From Nitrosomonas sp. UBA6494 (GTDB lineage: Bacteria; Pseudomonadota; Gammaproteobacteria; Burkholderiales; Nitrosomonadaceae): 8,453 nt of DNA. Below the pieces are notes generated by a model. It did no database searches. It was not told the origin of the DNA and saw only the letters and a program-made list of their open reading frames with translations. The position numbers and the translations under genes are program-made. Below are positions 5,954 through 8,453 of the stretch, piece by piece. Position 1 is the stretch's first letter; every line of letters starts with the position of its first letter. Location: contig DJMI01000040.1 of NCBI GenBank assembly GCA_002435335.1, forward strand, positions 7,025-15,477, in the 5' to 3' direction.

Positions 5954-8453
5954 ATGGCAATATCAACAGAACAAGAAGCATTAATTCTTAAGGTAACAAT
6001 AGGCCTGTTCAACGCAGCGCCGGGTGGAATATATTTGACGCAAATGTCAAATTTGGTAGAAGGTGGGATGTCGATTGAAGAACTTGCAAATGGTTTGGCG
6101 GCGCATCCTTTATTTACCAATGACATTATGGCAGGCAAAGTGACAGCCGACGAGCAGGTTGCTGTGCTGATGGATCACTTTGGTCTGGTGCATGATGGCG
6201 TTGCGGGAAGCGCTGCAACTCAAGCGGAAACATATTTTACAGAGGCAATCGAAGCAGGTACTGGCTTTGGAAGTATTGTGTACGCTGCGGTTCAATATCT
6301 GAGTGAAAGTCCTGCACCGGAGTTTGCGGATGCTGCTGCGTTGTTAGCCAATAAAGCAGCGGTAGCTGAAGCTTACTCTGCCGATAATTCATCTTCCGAT
6401 TTGGCAACCCTTCAAGGGATTTTATCTGGGGTAACTGCTTCGGGTCCATCAACCCCAGATGAGATTGCTAATTATCTTGATACTGTTGTATCAGGAGATA
6501 CGTATACATTGACGACCAGTCAAGATACCATCGTTGCAGGCGATGGCCGCGATACGATTAAGGGTGTTTTCGGTGCGGCAACGGGTAATACCTACAATGC
6601 AGGCGACGATATCGACGGCGGTGCGGGTTCTTTAGATAAATTAGAGTTGACGGCTGATGGAACAAATTGGTCATCTGGTGCAATAACGGTTAGTGGTATT
6701 GAACGAATCACAATTAACGATACTGTGGGTGCTAAGTTTGATCCGTTATCCGTGGTGGATGATCCTTCAATAACTTTTAATGGTACTGTTAATGGTAATA
6801 CCTCGGAAGTTCGTAATGCTTCTCTTGGTTCTGTAATCGGCCTTTCCGGCGAAGGTGATTTGACGGTTAATTACAAAACAACCTCCGGCACAGATGATGT
6901 TTCTAATCTGTCATTGGTCGGTGTTGGTACCGATGAAGATGATCGCAGTGTTGTTGATGTTGGTGATGGTGATACCGTTGAAGGTGTAACCATTATCACC
7001 TCCGGAACCAACTTCGTGGAATTGGATGCAGGAAGTAATGCAGAGTCGCTGACGATCACTGGTGATGGTACGAATAATTTCGATTTGTCAGGGGTTGGTG
7101 CAGTAGGAGGTACATTGACACTGGATGCCTCAACTACAACTGGTGATAATGCTTTCTTGCTGGGTACAACGCTTAATTCTGTTGATACGATCGCAGGCGG
7201 CACGGGCACTAATGATTCGGTCGATGCGCATATAACCGGCGCAGCTCTAGTCAAGCCAACGATAACCGGTATTGAAACGCTGAATCTGGAAGTGGATGCT
7301 GCAGCGCAATTAAATTTGGCAAATTCAAGCGATATAGCAACCATTAATTTTGCAGACAGTTCGGCAGATATGGCTGTTATACAAGCTGACGAAACGTTGA
7401 CGACAGTCAATGTCGGGAATATGGAAGTCGATGGTCATGATTTGACTGTTGGCTATCGTAATGGCTTGGCTGGCGATTTAACGCTCAATATTGGCAGTGA
7501 CGATAATGATGTCGATGCGGATTTCAGCTTTAGCTCTATCGATATCAATAATGCAGGCAGCGTTGCACTGAATGTTCTGGGTGAATCGGCGCATAGTGCG
7601 GGTCCTGTGACGATTGACGATGATTTGTCGACATTGGCAATCAGTGTGGCGGAAAATGCATCGCTGGATGCAAACGGAGTTGAAGTCGACGGTGATATTG
7701 GTGCAGTGACCATTGATGTGGGTGATGGCGCTGAATATTCTGGCTATATTGGAACCAGTAGCGATGGCGATATCGGCGATGTTTCGATGACAGTTGGATC
7801 GGAAGGCATTGGCGAATTATGGATCGGACTAAGTGGTGGATCACTGGGTAATGTCACTATTTCAGCATTGGGAGACGATGCCAGTGCCGGGTTCTACGGA
7901 AATACTTTGGAAAATGATGTAGGCAATATCACGGTGAACGCGGAAGGCGTAAGTGCTTATGTGGATGCAGGCTTTGAAGCATCAGGTGGTAGCATTGGTG
8001 ATATTACTTTCAATGTGGAAGGAGAAGGCGCTGAAGCAGTCGGCTGGTTTAGTGCCGGAGATTGGGAAGGCACCGGTTCCGGAGATTCACAAGCAGGGAA
8101 CATCGGCAATATCGCAATAACGGTAAATGGCGAAGATGCACGCTTTAGCGGTAGTTTCGATGCGTCCGGCGGCGATATCGGTAATGTCGATATTTCTGTT
8201 GCAGGAAATGATGCTGAACTCAATGCAAATATTACTGCTATGTCTGAATATCGCGACATGGACGACGATGGTGATTACGATGATTACGCGTTTGGCGGTA
8301 ACATCGGCAATATCACGGTAGATGTTTCAGACGGTGCAAGTGGTAGCATGCAAATAGCGGCGTCCGGTGGCGGAATCGGAGACATTACAGTCTCTGTCGA
8401 TGGCGCGGACTCGACATTGGAAATGTATGTCAGCGCGGGCTCAAACTCATATT
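5954..8453 (+). CDS. Large RsaA-like surface-layer/adhesin-type repeat protein (5' part; no stop in window)
   Basis: There are 833 codons open to the right edge, so only the N-terminal part is seen. GAGGGA (5941-5946) precedes the ATG by 7 nt. There is no signal peptide, no membrane segment and no cysteine; the composition is rich in Gly, Asp, Ser, Thr and Val with few Lys/Arg, as in type I-secreted surface proteins whose export signal is at the C-terminus. Residues 1-160 look helical and resemble the N-terminal region of S-layer proteins such as Caulobacter RsaA. From 183 comes the typical YTLTTSQDTIVAGDGRDTI then AGDDIDGGAGSLDKLEL, closing with VSGIERITI (247-255). A second such block is SVDTIAGGTGTNDSV to ITGIETLNLEV (409-447). 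Residues 580-833 are nine repeats of 24-25 residues. A surface-layer or giant adhesin role is inferred; homology to the S-layer type is by eye. Confidence 0.85.
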   Translation, partial: MAISTEQEALILKVTIGLFNAAPGGIYLTQMSNLVEGGMSIEELANGLAAHPLFTNDIMAGKVTADEQVAVLMDHFGLVHDGVAGSAATQAETYFTEAIEAGTGFGSIVYAAVQYLSESPAPEFADAAALLANKAAVAEAYSADNSSSDLATLQGILSGVTASGPSTPDEIANYLDTVVSGDTYTLTTSQDTIVAGDGRDTIKGVFGAATGNTYNAGDDIDGGAGSLDKLELTADGTNWSSGAITVSGIERITINDTVGAKFDPLSVVDDPSITFNGTVNGNTSEVRNASLGSVIGLSGEGDLTVNYKTTSGTDDVSNLSLVGVGTDEDDRSVVDVGDGDTVEGVTIITSGTNFVELDAGSNAESLTITGDGTNNFDLSGVGAVGGTLTLDASTTTGDNAFLLGTTLNSVDTIAGGTGTNDSVDAHITGAALVKPTITGIETLNLEVDAAAQLNLANSSDIATINFADSSADMAVIQADETLTTVNVGNMEVDGHDLTVGYRNGLAGDLTLNIGSDDNDVDADFSFSSIDINNAGSVALNVLGESAHSAGPVTIDDDLSTLAISVAENASLDANGVEVDGDIGAVTIDVGDGAEYSGYIGTSSDGDIGDVSMTVGSEGIGELWIGLSGGSLGNVTISALGDDASAGFYGNTLENDVGNITVNAEGVSAYVDAGFEASGGSIGDITFNVEGEGAEAVGWFSAGDWEGTGSGDSQAGNIGNIAITVNGEDARFSGSFDASGGDIGNVDISVAGNDAELNANITAMSEYRDMDDDGDYDDYAFGGNIGNITVDVSDGASGSMQIAASGGGIGDITVSVDGADSTLEMYVSAGSNSY
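7691..8452 (+). repeat. Nine in-frame protein repeats, period 24-25 residues
   Basis: Within the surface protein, residues 580-833 repeat the pattern G-[DNS]-[IVL]-G-[DN]-[IV]-x-[IVM]-x-V, then a Gly/Asp turn, a short strand and often ASGG. The aligned hydrophobic residue before each conserved Gly is at 582, 607, 631, 656, 681, 717, 742, 784 and 808, giving spacings of 25, 24, 25, 25, 36, 25, 42 and 24. The two long spacings contain insertions of about 11 and 17 residues. The regular strand-turn pattern suggests a parallel beta-helix or beta-roll-like stack. The repeats have diverged at DNA level, so this is not a recent tandem duplication, and the series continues up to the window edge. Confidence 0.85.

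Noticed and set aside
6871..7410. Long minus-strand frames within the surface-protein gene (also 7453-7713 and 7957-8259)
   Set aside because: Their Ser/Pro/Val-rich low-complexity products are the expected antisense of Gly/Asp/Thr-rich repeats. The plus frame is continuous for 833 codons with RsaA-like blocks.
7691..8452. Regularly spaced similar units, considered as a CRISPR array or DNA tandem repeat
   Set aside because: The similarity is at protein level with period 24-25 codons; there are no identical DNA repeats separated by unique spacers.

Overview
The window looks like a chromosomal segment of a Gram-negative proteobacterium, most likely a betaproteobacterium. Three things point there: a divergent pmbA (tldE)/darP (yjgA) pair, a higBA toxin-antitoxin operon, and a large Cys-free surface protein of the Caulobacter RsaA-like S-layer type. 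A Nitrosomonas-like ammonia oxidiser is my guess from the general look of the proteins; no search was run, so the genus is inference.

Left part, 1-2529. The minus strand carries the first 15 codons of miaB, cut by the window edge. Upstream of it are a small exported protein of unknown function (65-433) and a full-length pmbA/tldE (572-1930). Divergent from pmbA across an 86-nt gap is darP/yjgA (2017-2529, GTG start). PmbA works with TldD as a metalloprotease. DarP is a 50S ribosome assembly factor. MiaB modifies tRNA.

Middle, 2555-4362, all minus strand. A compact higB-higA operon encodes an mRNA-cleaving toxin and its HTH antitoxin. A 9-bp-arm palindrome overlaps the predicted -10 element and lies against the higB start, which suggests HigA autorepression and possibly a leaderless higB mRNA. 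Just upstream of the operon's -35 lies a 141-bp non-coding foldback element with perfect 16-bp terminal inverted repeats and a 5-bp AAAAT flanking duplication, so it looks like a MITE. Beyond it is an intact class II-like histone deacetylase/acetylpolyamine amidohydrolase family enzyme (3436-4362).

Right part, 4493-8453, plus strand. A protein with two membrane helices and a long helical/coiled-coil domain, of unknown function, ends at a good rho-independent terminator. Next comes a 414-nt region without a convincing gene, holding two perfect inverted repeats and a candidate promoter. From 5954 an open reading frame runs off the window end without a stop (833 codons seen). It has no signal peptide and no cysteine, an RsaA-like N-terminal and beta-rich organisation, and from 7691 a run of nine glycine/aspartate-rich repeats with a 24-25-residue period. 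The likely role is a very large secreted surface-layer or adhesin-like protein exported by type I secretion. This is the most unusual gene in the window.

I see no rRNA, tRNA, CRISPR array or intact transposase gene. The clearest mobile or accessory signals are the MITE-like element, the toxin-antitoxin pair and the giant repeat protein.
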